Assembly (NCBI GenBank): GCA_023846275.1
Contig: CM043865.1
Span: 4,886,068 to 4,950,067 of the forward strand
Length of the DNA stretch: 64,000 nucleotides
Direction of reading: 5' to 3'
Origin: Vanilla planifolia
Taxonomy: Eukaryota; Streptophyta; Magnoliopsida; Asparagales; Orchidaceae
The notes under the pieces were generated by a model that saw nothing but the letters and a program-made list of their open reading frames with translations, ran no database searches and was not told the DNA's origin. Every line of letters starts with the position of its first letter. Position 1 is the first letter of the stretch. Below are positions 35,133 through 46,602 of the stretch, piece after piece. The position numbers were made by a program, and so were the translations under genes.

Positions 35133-38100
35133 ACACTCCATGAAAGATCTATTAGTAGTGAAAATGCCGGATGGAAATAGTATCAGTGTAGAAAATTTTA
35201 TTGAAGATGAGATAGACATCAGAGGAAAACAATTCTCAGTATTGCTACACATCTTACCTCTGACAGAATTTGACATAATCCTTGGCATGGATTGGCTGTT
35301 CGAGCATAAAGTAAAAATAGATTGTTATGAAAAGAGAATTGAAATCCCAATCCCTGGAGAAGATAAATTAATTTACTTCGGCCAAGGAAGGAAAATTCCT
35401 TTAATATCTATGCTCAAGGCACAAAAGCTACTTGGCAAAGAATGCGAAGGATGCTTGGTATCTATTGTGGATTTGGACATGAAATTTTGTAAACCCACAG
35501 AGGTACTAGTTGTTCAGGAATATCTAGACATTTTTCCAGAAGAGTTGCCTGGATTACCTCCTGATAGAGAAATAGAATTTGAAATTCAGTTGATTCCAGG
35601 CGCTGAGCCAATTTCCAAAGCTCCTTATCGTATGGCACCAACCGAGCTTCAAGAATTAAAGGTGCAAATTCAGGAATTATTAGACAAGGGATTTATCAGA
35701 CCCAGTGTATCCCCATGGGGTGCACCTATTTTGTTTGTGAAGAAGAAAGATGGTAGTCTTCGCATGTGTATTGACTACCGGGAAATCAACAAAATTACTA
35801 TCAAAAATAAATATCCTTTGCCGCGGATTGATGATCTATTTGATCAGTTGCAAGGAGCAGCAATATTTTCAAAAATTGACCTGAGATCTGGATATCATCA
35901 ACTGAAAATTAAGACAGAAGATGTTTCCAAAACAGCTTTCAGGACCAGGTATGGGCACTATGAATTTTTAGTGCTACCTTTTGGACTGACAAATGCACCA
36001 GCAGCTTTTATGGATTTGATGAATCGCGTGTTCAAGAAATATTTAGATCAGTTTATCATTATCTTCATTGATGATATATTGATATATTCTAAATCCCTAG
36101 AAGAACACGCTGCACATCTACATTTAACATTACAGACTTTGAAAGAAAATCAGCTATTTGCTAAATTCTCTAAATGCGAATTTTGGCTGTCCAAGGTCTT
36201 GTTTTTGGGGCATATAGTGAGTGCAGAAGGAATCTCAGTTGATCCTCAGAAGATTTCTGCCATTGTAGATTGGCCAAGGCCTACAACAGTAACAGAAGTT
36301 AGAAGTTTCTTGGGTTTGGCTGGGTATTACAGGAAGTTTGTGAAAGGCTTTTCCCAAATAGTCTCACCCTTAAATAATTTGACGCAAAAAGCAATAAAGT
36401 TTGAATGGGATGCAGCTTGTGAAGATAGCTTCCAAATATTGAAGAATAAATTGGTTTCAGCCCCAATTCTAACATTACCAGAAGGCACAGAAGGTTATCA
36501 TATATACAGTGATGCATCTTTGCAAGGTCTTGGCTGTGTATTGATGCAAAATAAGAAAGTAATTGCTTATGCATCTAGACAGCTTAAGATACATGAAAAG
36601 AATTATCCTGTGCACGATTTGGAGTTAGCAGCTGTAGTTTTTGCCTTAAAAATCTGGAGGCATTATTTGTATGGAGTTAAGTGTGTGGTTTTCACTGATC
36701 ATCAGAGTTTAAAGTATATTTTTACTCAGAAGGAACTAAATCTCAGGCAATGAAGGTGGCTGGAGTTTATTAAAGATTATGATGTGGAAATCACTTACCA
36801 TCCTGGGAAAGCGAATGTGGTCGCTGATGCTCTTAGCAGGAAAGCTAGTATTAGTAGCATTTTGACTATCACAGAAGAAAAACAATTAATTTTTGAGATG
36901 GATAAATTACAACTAGAAGTAGATATTCGAAGAAATACGGCTTTGCTGGCACACTTATCAGTAAGACCAGATTGGTTGGCCTCTATTAAAGACGATCAGG
37001 GAGAAGATCTTGAATTGCAAAAGATAATACAGAGGGTTCAGGAAGGACAGGAATCTACTTTTCAATTGGACCAGGCTGGTTTACTTAGATTTCAAGGCAG
37101 GTTATGCATACCAGCACATCAACAACTTAGGGATTTGTTATTAAAGGAAGCTCATAACTCTCGATATTCAATACATCCAGGCGAGAATAAAATGTATCAA
37201 GAATTGAGACAACAATATTGGTGGCCAGGATTGAAGAAGGATGTTTCTAACTGGGTTCAAAAATGCTTAATTTGTCAGCAGGTGAAAGGAGAGCAACAAA
37301 AACCTGGGGGGTTGTTGCAGTCATTACCTATTCCAGAATGGAAATGGGAAGAAGTGGCAATGGATTTTGTGATCGGTTTGCCTAGGTCACCTGCAGGTCA
37401 TGACTCAATCTGGATAATTGTTGATAGGCTAACAAAATCTGCTCACTTTTTAGCTGTTAAAACTACCTATTCTGCAGAGAAGTTAGCTCAGGTATATGTG
37501 AGTCAGATTATCAGATTGCATGGGATTCCAAAAGTCATTATATCTGACAGAGACCCTAAATTTACTTCTCACTTCTGGAAGAATGTGCATCAAGCTTTTG
37601 GTACGAGATTGCGTTTCAGCACAGCCTTTCATCCTCAAACAGATGGTCAGACAGAGAGAACTATCAAAACCTTGGAAGATTTGCTACGACTTTGCATCTT
37701 GGATTTTGGTGGAGATTGGGAAAGCCACTTACCTTTGGTGGAATTTGCTTATAATAATAGCCATCAGTCCAACATTGGGATGGCACCCTATGAAGCGCTG
37801 TATGGGAGAAAATATCAATCACCTTTGTGCTGGAATGAAGGGAAGGAAAGAAATTTGCTCGGTCCTAGATTTGTTGAAAAGCAACAGAAAAGATCAGAAT
37901 TATTCAAGACAGAATAAAAACAGCTCAGGACAGACAAAAGAAGTATTATGACGCAAAACATCGAATGGTTGAGTTCCACGAGGGGGAACATGTTTTTATC
38001 AAGGTAAGTCCAACAAAAGGTGTCATAAGATTTGGAAGAGCAGGAAAATTGAAGCCTAAATTCATTGGTCCTTTCCAAATCCTAAGAAGGGTTGGACAAG

Positions 38101-38402
38101 TGGCATACCAAATTGTTTTGCCTCCTCAATTGTCAGGTGTGCATAATGTGTTCCATGTCTCATCTTTGCGAAGATATGTTTCAGATCCCTCTCATGTTGT
38201 TAGTTATATGGACCCAGATATAGAAATTCAAATGGATTTGACATATCCCGAACTGCCTGTGAGAATACTTGATAGGCAGGAGAAAAAGCTCAGAAATAAA
38301 ATCATTCCTATGGTTAAAGTCCTATGGAATGGTCTAAAAGAAAGAGAAGCTACCTGGGAAGTGGAAACATATATGATCAATCAGTATCCGGAGCTTTTCT
38401 AA
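35032..38402 (+). pseudogene. pol of element 1: protease, RT, RNase H, integrase, chromodomain (two breaks)
   Basis: Protease active site D-C-G-A is at 35071-35082. RT has F-I-D-D at 36064-36075. RNase H has Y-S-D-A-S near 36505. The integrase has a zinc-binding H-H-C-C region near 37150-37280 and a DDE core starting D-F-V-I-G-L near 37363 with S-D-R-D-P-K-F near 37540. The chromodomain tail ends N-Q-Y-P-E-L-F at 38399. Two breaks are visible: CGA to TGA at 36751-36753 (element 2 keeps CGA), and a one-base loss near 37876-37893 in integrase. Clade assignment rests on the chromodomain, PBS and overall order. Confidence 0.9.
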
Positions 38403-38423
38403 ATTTCGGGACGAAATTTTTGT

Positions 38424-38435
38424 AAGGAGGGAAGA
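38424..38435 (+). other. Polypurine tract
   Basis: aaggagggaaga one base before the 3' LTR start, preceded by the clade-typical acgaaatttttgt. This is the plus-strand primer site. Confidence 0.9.
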
Positions 38436-38436
38436 T

Positions 38437-40644
38437 TGTAACAACCCTAATTTTCTCTTATTTGTATATTTTTTTATAGAAAGAGCTCTGTGAGACGAAT
38501 CCAACGATGTTTAATTTGTAATTTTCGGAGCTCTAATGAATAAATTATGAATTTTTGAAGATTTGGGATAAATTTGTAACGTAGAGGATAGATCTGTAAA
38601 TTTTAAATGTCGGCTTAGTTCAAATCTGATTGGCGGAGGATATATTTGCAAATATAAAATTTATAGGGGGTTTTATGCAAAAGAGCTGTTTTACGACACA
38701 CCTGGCCGTTGCTTCGGGAGAGTTTGACACATATCTGCAGCAGCGTTTATATAATCCGGTGAATTACGTTGCGAAAATTCGACTGCATGCAGCTGCAATG
38801 AGAGATTCCGGAGTGCGAGGTTCTGCAACAAACGTTACGGCCGGCGAGGATTTCCGGCAAGCGACAGTGAAGGCCGGTGAAGGCTTCCGTAAGGTAAAAA
38901 AAATATTTTTTTTTATTCGTCGTTAGGGTTATTTAATTTTCCGGTGAGCGGGGGAGACCGAGAGGAGGAAGCCGAGCCGGATTCGGTCGATTCAGCACAT
39001 GAAACAGCCGATCCAGCGCCGGCGAAAGATTTCGGCTTCGCCGGACGCGAGAGAGAGAGGGGGGACTGCGTGAACCGGTCCAGGCTTTGGACCGGGTTAC
39101 GTCGTTGAACCGGATGCCGAGGCGCGCGGTCCAACACGTCGAGCGCGCGGTCCAGCGCCCAGCGCGTGCGGTCCAGCACGCCGAGCGCCCGGTCCAGCGC
39201 CGAGAGCGCGCGGTCCAGCGCCGAGCGCGCGCGGTCCAGCGCGCCGAGCGCCCGGTCCAGTGTCGGGCGCGGGCGGTCCAGCGCCCGCGTAAGCCAGATT
39301 TACTTTTTGAAAATCCGTTTGGAAAAGCTTTTAGAAAGCTTTTTCTGCGCGGGCGGTCCAGCGCCGAACGTGCGCGCGGTCCAGCGGGCGGTTCAGTGCC
39401 GCGTAAGCCCATCTTTTGGGATTAGTTTGGGGTGTGTTTGGGAAAGCTTTTAGAAAGCAGAATTTTTAACTATTTGGGAATAATTTTTAGAAAAAGCAAC
39501 TTTTGGCAAATAAACATATTTTAACTTGATTATGTTTGCACTATGGCCTTGTAGGACATCAAGAAAACCAATTAGAAGTTGACAAGAAAAATTTGGTACA
39601 ACAAATCCAGGTAGAATAATTTCCTAACCCTGTGATGTAGCACGATATTATGTGTTTTTACATTCTTTTCTTACTGTTATAAAATTTTGATTGTTGCATA
39701 TGTTTATGGCATAAAAAGGAAGAAATATTATGGTATGGATTACTTATGTATTTGCATGAAAAAGGAAAAAAAAAATACATGGTATGATAATGAAATCAAA
39801 AGAAAGAAACAATATGGAAAAAAAGATATCTTTTGATATGGCATAATTGTTTGGAATCATGATTGAAAATGGTAGAAAAAAATGGATTCCCAGAGAACAT
39901 TATCCTCACCACTAGGCTCAGCGTGTGGGATCGCAGGGTATCGATCTTCGGATCAGATATCTGCCTAGTGTTATGTGCTATGACTCCATGATGATTACAC
40001 CAGGCTCAGCGTGTTGGATCGCAGGGTATGGTACCATACCTGCCTGGTGGCACTAGGCTCAGCGTGTTGGATCGCAGGGTATCGATCTTCGGATCAGATA
40101 TCTGCCTAGTGTTATGTGCTTGGTTGGATGCCGGCTATAGGACAGTCATTGATGATTGGATCCAGAGGATAATGCGTCAAAGGGAATTGGGCCCGGTAAT
40201 AAGCACAATATAAGGAACTTGCATTTTTTTATGGCTTTCATTTGGCATTATCTTATATGTATGTATGACATTCATCTTTACTGTTAATGGTATTTGTTAT
40301 GCCTTTTATTTTCTTGGTTAAATATGTGGATTTATCTACTGAGATTTATAAAATCTCATTTAGTGCTTACATCACAGGTCATGAAACCACTACACCGAGA
40401 ACTGAGAATGATGTTGTTACAGGAGAGCCCTTTCCAAGAGATGTGTGAGAGGTAAAATTTTAGTGTGATTAAATGTTTAAAAACATGTCTTTATATATAT
40501 ACTTTGGATTTTGAGTTAGTGTTTGTCTTACCGTCGGGTCCCCACCTTTGGTTTGTTTATTTGTCCTCACTTAAATGTTGTATTTGGCGACTCTGATGAT
40601 AACTTTGTGACATAATGGTATTAGATGTCGGTGGGGGCTTGACA
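38437..40644 (+). repeat. 3' LTR of element 1
   Basis: 2208 bp, about 99.5% identical to the 5' LTR. The main difference is one extra 21-bp unit in the minisatellite (39128-39274, seven units). Hairpins are at 39910-39970, 39998-40049 and 40051-40111. Confidence 0.95.
39910..40111 (+). other. Triple hairpin array in the 3' LTR
   Basis: Same sequence as the 5' LTR array; no changes noticed in stems or loops. Confidence 0.85.
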
Positions 40645-41330
40645 AGTTTTGTCATGCCACTGCCCCCCCCCCCGTTTTGTCACCTGCTATTTCACCGCTC
40701 GTCGTTATCACCATTTGAAATATATAACTAATTTGGGAACTACTTAATTCAAATAATTTTTAGCTTTTTAATTTTTTTTTAAAAATTGCTAATAAACATT
40801 TGAGTTGTCTATAAATAGTACCCATCAAGTTATAAAAGATGAAAAGTACATAATAAATTTTTTTTTTTTTCGTATTTTAACTTTTGTGAACAAAGTGTGT
40901 GTGCCCAATCTTAGTTTGAGATTTTAACTTCTCTTCTGAGATACAATGATTGAAAATAAAAGATCTTCCACTAAGAGAGCTGACAACCAAGTCTCTTGTG
41001 ATGAGAAACCTTCCATCGGAAGAGCCAATAACCAAAAAAATATTCACTTCTACCAACACCCTCAAGCTTTCTTACTAACCCAAATCACCATTATGTCACA
41101 TTTTTACTTTTGGTGCTCCAAACATCAATACACTTTTCCCTTTGGTACACATTTTTTAAAATTTTATTTTTTACGTAGTAATATAAAATTAGAATTACTT
41201 TTTTTTATAAAATATTTCACATAAAATTTGTTTTAATTTTTTTTATTTTATGTGTATGAAATTAGATGTGATAAAAAACTATTTTATAAGACTTTATGCT
41301 TATGTTTAAGATTGTGTCACCTATTTAATT
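40645..41330. other. Right flank of element 1: GC-richer scrap, then AT-rich DNA
   Basis: After the AGTTT duplication there is a 13-base C run (near 40662-40674) and about 60 bp of GC-richer sequence, continuing the island seen at 31195-31418. Then AT-rich DNA follows. The 92-codon ORF at 40946 is not recognisable. No gene is supported. Confidence 0.45.
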
Positions 41331-42700
41331 TAATAATCTTTACTACAAGTTTAGAACACCAATATTTTAATAGTTCTAAAATATTAAATATATTACTTAA
41401 CTCTAATTAGTACATAATATCTTTTCATATTCTCTAATAATTTATTAAATATCTTAAGTATTATAGGCTCTAATTTAAACATTAATAGAAATCTAAATCT
41501 ATCTTACATAATAGTTATTCTTTCTCTATTATACTTAATATGTTACTTACACTTGCCTTCTTACTCAAAGCATCCAACCACACATTAGTTTTTTAGATTA
41601 TAATATTTGATAAATTAAAACTATTTTTTCTTTAAATTTAATTTTTTTGGTTAAATATAAGCTTTAAACTCTAATGATTTATAAAGATCTCACATTTAAC
41701 TTTAGTAGATAATACTTCTAAATTTTTAATGCAAATACTATAGCTATTGATTCTAAACAATATATATGATAATTCTATTTATGAGGTTTCAATTATTTGT
41801 GTGTATAAACAATTATTTTCTTATTTACATTAACACACATCCTAACTCTTATGAAGATGCATCATCAAAGACTTGATCCTTATTTGTACCTTCAATTAAT
41901 ATTATAATTGAAGTAGATAATTTATTTTAATTATCTGAAAACTATTTTTGAAATCTAAATCCCAATCAAATTATAATATTATTTTAAGTTAATTTTATAG
42001 TATGTTATTCCCAAGAAGCTTCTTATTTTTTATATAATTGTGAGTTTAGGCCAATATATTATTGTAGAAATTTTCTAATTATCAACTGATATTCTTTTAA
42101 TACTAATATTATAACCAAAAATATACATTTCTATAATTAAAATTTACATTTAAAAAACTTAGCATACATTAGATTGTCCCTCAAAGTTTATAACATTATA
42201 TGTAAATGCATAATATACCCTTATACAAACTTTAAGTGAATTAGAATATTATCAACAAATATAATAAAAACAATTTTAAATATTTTTTGAAAACTTTTTT
42301 TTATCAATTCTATAAAAATTATAGGTGTATTCATTAATCCAAATGATAACACTAAGAATTAATAATATTTATATCTCATTTTGAAAATAGTTTTTAAAAT
42401 ATCATCTTCCTTAGTTCTTAATTGATAATAATTAGATCTCAAATCAATTTTAAAAAATTAATACTCATTAGAACTAATTACACAAATCATCAATCAAATA
42501 AAAATACTTAATTTTGATAATAATCTTATTAATTTACTTATATCACAATATATTTGAACACTACTATCTTTTTTTTCTTACAAGCAATACGAATGTTTTC
42601 TCTAATAATATAGTTGTCTTATAAATTATAACAAAATATAACCATATCTATGTATATATTCTAAAAAATAAATTTTCTTAATAAAATTATTTCCTTCTAA
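41330..42700 (-). pseudogene. Old chromovirus pol, RT to RNase H (5' half of the split copy)
   Basis: On the minus strand from high to low coordinates: a K-I-D-L-R-S-x-Y-Y-Q-L-R segment at 42451-42398, F-G-L-M-N-T-P near 42340, F-V-D-N-I-L-I (the F-I-D-D-I-L-I block) at 42259-42239, an RNase H D-D-A-S-S and G-C-V-L-M near 41871-41829, and D-A-L-S-K-K-A-S-V-S-N-I-L near 41565-41525. The last closely matches [13 protein letters not shown] of element 1. Stops abound. The 5' part (gag, protease, other LTR) is cut off near 42700, where the segmental duplication begins. Confidence 0.82.
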
Positions 42701-42719
42701 AAGCCTAGGGGTCCCTCTA

Positions 42720-43211
42720 AGCATCATCGTGGCAAGTGGAATAAAATTGTTAAGAGATAAATGACAACAATCAAATGATAAAACAATTACATTAGTTGAA
42801 CTAATATGTATTTTAATTAAAATTACCAAAAAAAAATATTTTGTATCTTCTAATAAAAAAAATTATGAACTCTTGGATCTCAATACTAGCTCAAACAAAA
42901 GTCAAATAAGCCAAAGAAAGCTTTGAAATATACTAGTCAGCTACCTTGCCTTCACTTAAAATGGTATTTGGAATGTACATGAAATTGTACATAGAGAAAA
43001 ATTAATGAAATCCAAATTGATACATAATAGCGAAACAACCTGTGGTAACACCCACTCAGCCTTTTGGCGCCAACTTAACTACTTTCTGAACCCCGGCGAA
43101 AGCCTCGTGACCAAGAAGAATCCCTAATCCACATTTTAACTCGAAAGCCCGCCTTCTCCGACTCTTTCCCTCTCTGCTGTGAAGCCCAGGCGTTTTCGAC
43201 GGAATCAGACG
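42720..43211 (+). promoter_or_regulatory. Upstream region of the GH17 gene, duplicated at 49552-50043
   Basis: AT-rich, then mixed composition from about 43030. It is about 90% alike to the region in front of the second copy. Shared blocks include gaactcttggatctcaatac and tcagcttccttgccttcact-type sequence. No clear TATA box at the expected place. Confidence 0.5.
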
Positions 43212-44751
43212 ATGGAGAGCAGCAAATCTTCTTCGTCTTTTGCAAACTTCTTCCTTGCGCTGAGCGTAGCGGCCCTTGGGGCTGGCTGCGTCGGAGTCAA
43301 CTGGGGGCAGATGGCAACCCACCGCCTTCCCCCGAAAATGGTGGTCAGGATGCTCCTGGAGAACGGCTTCGACGGGGTGAAGCTATTCGACGCAGACCCC
43401 GACACCCTCGCCGCCCTCGCGGGTACCAACATCGAGGTGACGGTCGCCGTGCCGAATTTCATGCTGGCGGAGATCGGGTCCGACCCGGCCGCCGCCGCCG
43501 ACTGGGTCGATGAGAACGTCACCGCTTACATCCGTCCCGGCGGAGTTCTCATCAAGTGGGTGGATTCCCCTTCTCTCTGTTTTTTCGCTTCCTCGATTTC
43601 CGTCGTCGATGCAATTTCTTCTAAAGCTTTGCAGATACGTCGCAGTGGGCAACGAGCCTTTCCTGAAGACCTACAAAGAGGATTTCACGGCCCATACGCT
43701 TCCTGCTCTGAGGAACATCCAGAGAGCCCTCGATGCCGCCGGCGTCGGTTCCAAGGTGAAGGCCACAGTCCCCTTCAATTCCGACGTCTACTATTCCCCC
43801 GGCTCTGTTCCCCTACCGTCAGAGGGCGACTTCCGGGCGGATGTCCGCGACCTGGCCATTGAAATCGTCCAATTCCTCCACGAGAACCACTCCCCCTTCA
43901 TGGTCAACATCTACCCTTTTCTCAGCCTATACCAAGACGAGTACTTCCCCTTTGATTTCGCCTTCTTCCACGGCACGAACAATCCCATTAGAGACGGCGA
44001 CGCGGTTTACTCCAATGTATTCGACGCGAACTTCGACACGCTCATCTGGTCTCTGAGGAAGGCTGGCTACCCCGATATGCCGGTAATCGTCGGCGAGGTC
44101 GGCTGGCCGACCGATGGCGACAAGAACGCGAATTTAGACAATGCCAAGGCATTCAACCAGGGCCTTCTGGCTCACGTCGTCAGCGGGGAGGGGACGCCGA
44201 TGAGGAGAGGCAAAATTGCGGTCTTTCTTTTCGGCTTCATCGACGAGGACGCCAAGAGCTTGGCTCCGGGGAACTTCGAGAGACACTGGGGGATCTTCGA
44301 GTACGACGGTAAGCCAAAATACGAGTTGGACTTGAAAGGAGGAAAGAAGGATGTCCCCCTCGTCGGAGCACAAGGGGTGAAGTATTTGGACAGGCGCTGG
44401 TGCGTCTTGGACACGAACGGCGATGGAGAGATGTGGGGATTGGCGGAGAGCGTCAGTTTCGCCTGCACCTTCGGCGATTGCACGTCTCTCGGATATGGGT
44501 CTTCTTGCAACCATCTCGGGTGGAATGGAAATGCTTCCTATGCCTTCAATATGTTCTACCAGGTGAGAAATCAGAGGGACATGGACTGTGATTTCATGAG
44601 CTTGGCGGTGGTGACTTGGGATGATCCGAGCGACGGCAGATGCAGGTTTCCGGTGATGACCGCTTACGGAGGGTCAATGTCGGGCATGAGGGTGGCGGAT
44701 CTGATTTGGGTTGTCGCGGGAGGATTTGTGTCTCTGTTTTTGCTGTGCTAG
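43212..44751 (+). CDS. Glucan endo-1,3-beta-glucosidase (GH17) with X8/CBM43 domain and GPI signal
   Basis: Two exons, 43212-43555 and 43635-44751, with a 79-bp GT-AG intron. The product is 486 residues. A signal peptide (about 28 residues) is followed by G-V-N-W-G, the usual start of mature GH17 enzymes. The intron falls just before Y-V-A-V-G-N-E-P, whose Glu is the proton donor; V-G-E-V-G-W-P carries the nucleophile Glu. The C-terminal X8 domain starts R-R-W-C-V and has all six cysteines. A final hydrophobic stretch ([14 protein letters not shown]) fits a GPI-anchor signal. Such enzymes cleave callose at the plasma membrane, cell wall or plasmodesmata. The exons are much more GC-rich than the flanks. 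The ATG was chosen because the upstream in-frame candidate is GTG and the signal peptide starts right after it. Confidence 0.93.
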
Positions 44752-46602
44752 TGACGACGTCTTGATTGCTGTTTTCTGTTTGTTTGACGTGTAAACATGC
44801 GACGTTTGATTAGGGTTTCGTACTCTGATCTTGCCCAAAATAATTTGACACACTGACATCTTGAATTTTTATAATATCTAATTAAAAAATAATGATAATA
44901 TCACATAACTCTTAACAGCCTTTCAATTTAGTAACGCAAACATTATCTTATTACCTTTACTTGTTCCCATAAAATTACTTTTTTTGTTCTTAAAAACAGA
45001 TTTTTCACTTTTTTCTTTTTTTAATCCTAGAAAATTAATGTTGATGGACCCTAACAAAGAACTATGCTACTTCTCAACTTTTTTTTGTCTAGTAGACAAA
45101 TGTTATTTAGTTATCATGCGTTAGTGAGCAATTTTGATAAAAATTTTTTACTCTTCACGCTTGAAAAAAAAAAGCTTTAAACAATACATTTTTGGTGTTT
45201 TCATCACTATCATGTTTAATCATAATTTACGTCAATAAAAAAAATTAATTCTCATTTAAATATAATAAATTATGCTTTTTAAGTTATTTTTATTTACATT
45301 GAAAAATGTTGTGTAGCTTATATGGAATATTTGTCTAAGATTATTTATAAAATTTTTAATTTGGGTTGGGAATCAATAAAAAGTTATCTCTAAAGGCCAT
45401 TTCTCTAGTCAAAATGAGACTTGCATTTTAAGTTCTATGTATGACAAGGTTTGCAATCTTTTTAGGTTTTAAAAATTATGGAAGAGAATTACATGGGAAG
45501 TTGCGAGCTATAAGAAGGCCCAAGTAAGAGAGATCTTAAGAAATTGTGATGCATTGTTTGGTTTTCGTAGCTATTTCAATTGATTCTAGAAGGATGAAGA
45601 TGTCTTGAATGAAGCCAACAAAGAAGACATCATAGGGCAAGCTTAAGGCACAAAGATCCTCATGCAACGAGGGAAAGTTCTTTGAAAGTGAATTATGATC
45701 TCAAAGGGCATGTTGAAGTTATCGATTAAAGTTCTTGAAGGGCTTGACCAACTAAAGAATGAAGAAAGATCTCAAAGAGCTTGTTGTAGCCATTGAAAGA
45801 AAGGAAATGGCTAAAAAATGACTCATACAAGTTGGCACAAGCTTAAGGGAGGGTTCACGAGGATGATTGATATGAGTGTGGGCTACGAGGCATCAAGCAA
45901 AACATTGAATTATATTTTATTATTCATTGTATTTAGATTTTGAACAAGTGCTAAATTAGAAATTTCTAGGTCATCATTATGCTTCTTAGTGTGCTTTTGA
46001 TTGGTTGATTTTTGATCTTATGGAGAAAATTACACCTAATTTGTTATATTCATACAAAGGTTTTAATATGAATGTAATCAAGATTTGAATATCATAAACC
46101 TTGGTTTTAAATTTTCTCTCTTTTTTATTGTATAGTGTTTTAGGGATTAAGTATATTGAAAAGATCAACTCTCACGAGAATTGTTTTAATCCTTGGAGAA
46201 TTTGCCAAAGATTTTCTAATGATATATTTATAGTAGATTTGTTTTAATTTTTTTAACTAAATATTATAGTTTTCTTTGTAACATCGCCATGTTTCTTTCT
46301 TATATAGCATATGGGTAAACCTTTTATTAAGATTCAAGTCCTTCATATTTCTGTCACCAGTGGAAGGGCAAGTATCACTTCATCCTTGATTTTACCTTTA
46401 GGGTAGAAACTTGAAAGCTTGATATGGTTGAGAAAAAAACTCATGCATCCAAACCCAACACAAGCACAGATGTATACTCAAAACATGTAAAGAAACAAGA
46501 AAATGTTAACAGCTACGGTGAACACAAGTAATAATTTTATTCAGATGCAATGCATAATGTGGTTTTACATGCACTAAGGATCAAGCAAAAAGTACACAGG
46601 GA
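44752..46602. other. Intergenic DNA between the GH17 and SDR genes (convergent)
   Basis: AT-rich. The stretch 45440-45910 is purine-rich on the plus strand with scattered coding-like words but stops in all frames, perhaps an old retroelement relic. The part from about 46230 to 46490 is duplicated at 51510-51751. No gene is supported. Confidence 0.5.

Larger units (their letters stand above)
31419..40644 (+). mobile_element. Young Tekay/Del-type Ty3/gypsy chromovirus, full length but defective (element 1)
   Basis: LTRs of 2186 and 2208 bp begin TGTAACA and end TGACA. They are flanked by 5-bp target duplications AGTTT at 31414-31418 and 40645-40649. An initiator-Met PBS follows the 5' LTR and a polypurine tract precedes the 3' LTR. 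Order is gag, protease, RT, RNase H, integrase, chromodomain, typical of the Tekay/Del clade. By eye the LTRs differ at about 11 bases plus a 21-bp and a 1-bp indel, about 0.5% divergence, so insertion is recent. Coding breaks are a gag zinc-knuckle His-to-Arg change, a 104-bp duplication at the gag-protease junction, a TGA in pol and a frameshift in integrase. It could move only with help from a relative. Confidence 0.95.

Noticed and set aside
43205..44514. Antisense ORFs of 89-126 codons over the GH17 genes (also at 50937-51320)
   Set aside because: Shadows of a GC-rich coding region in the opposite strand. They cross the intron and the duplicated copy without independent conservation.
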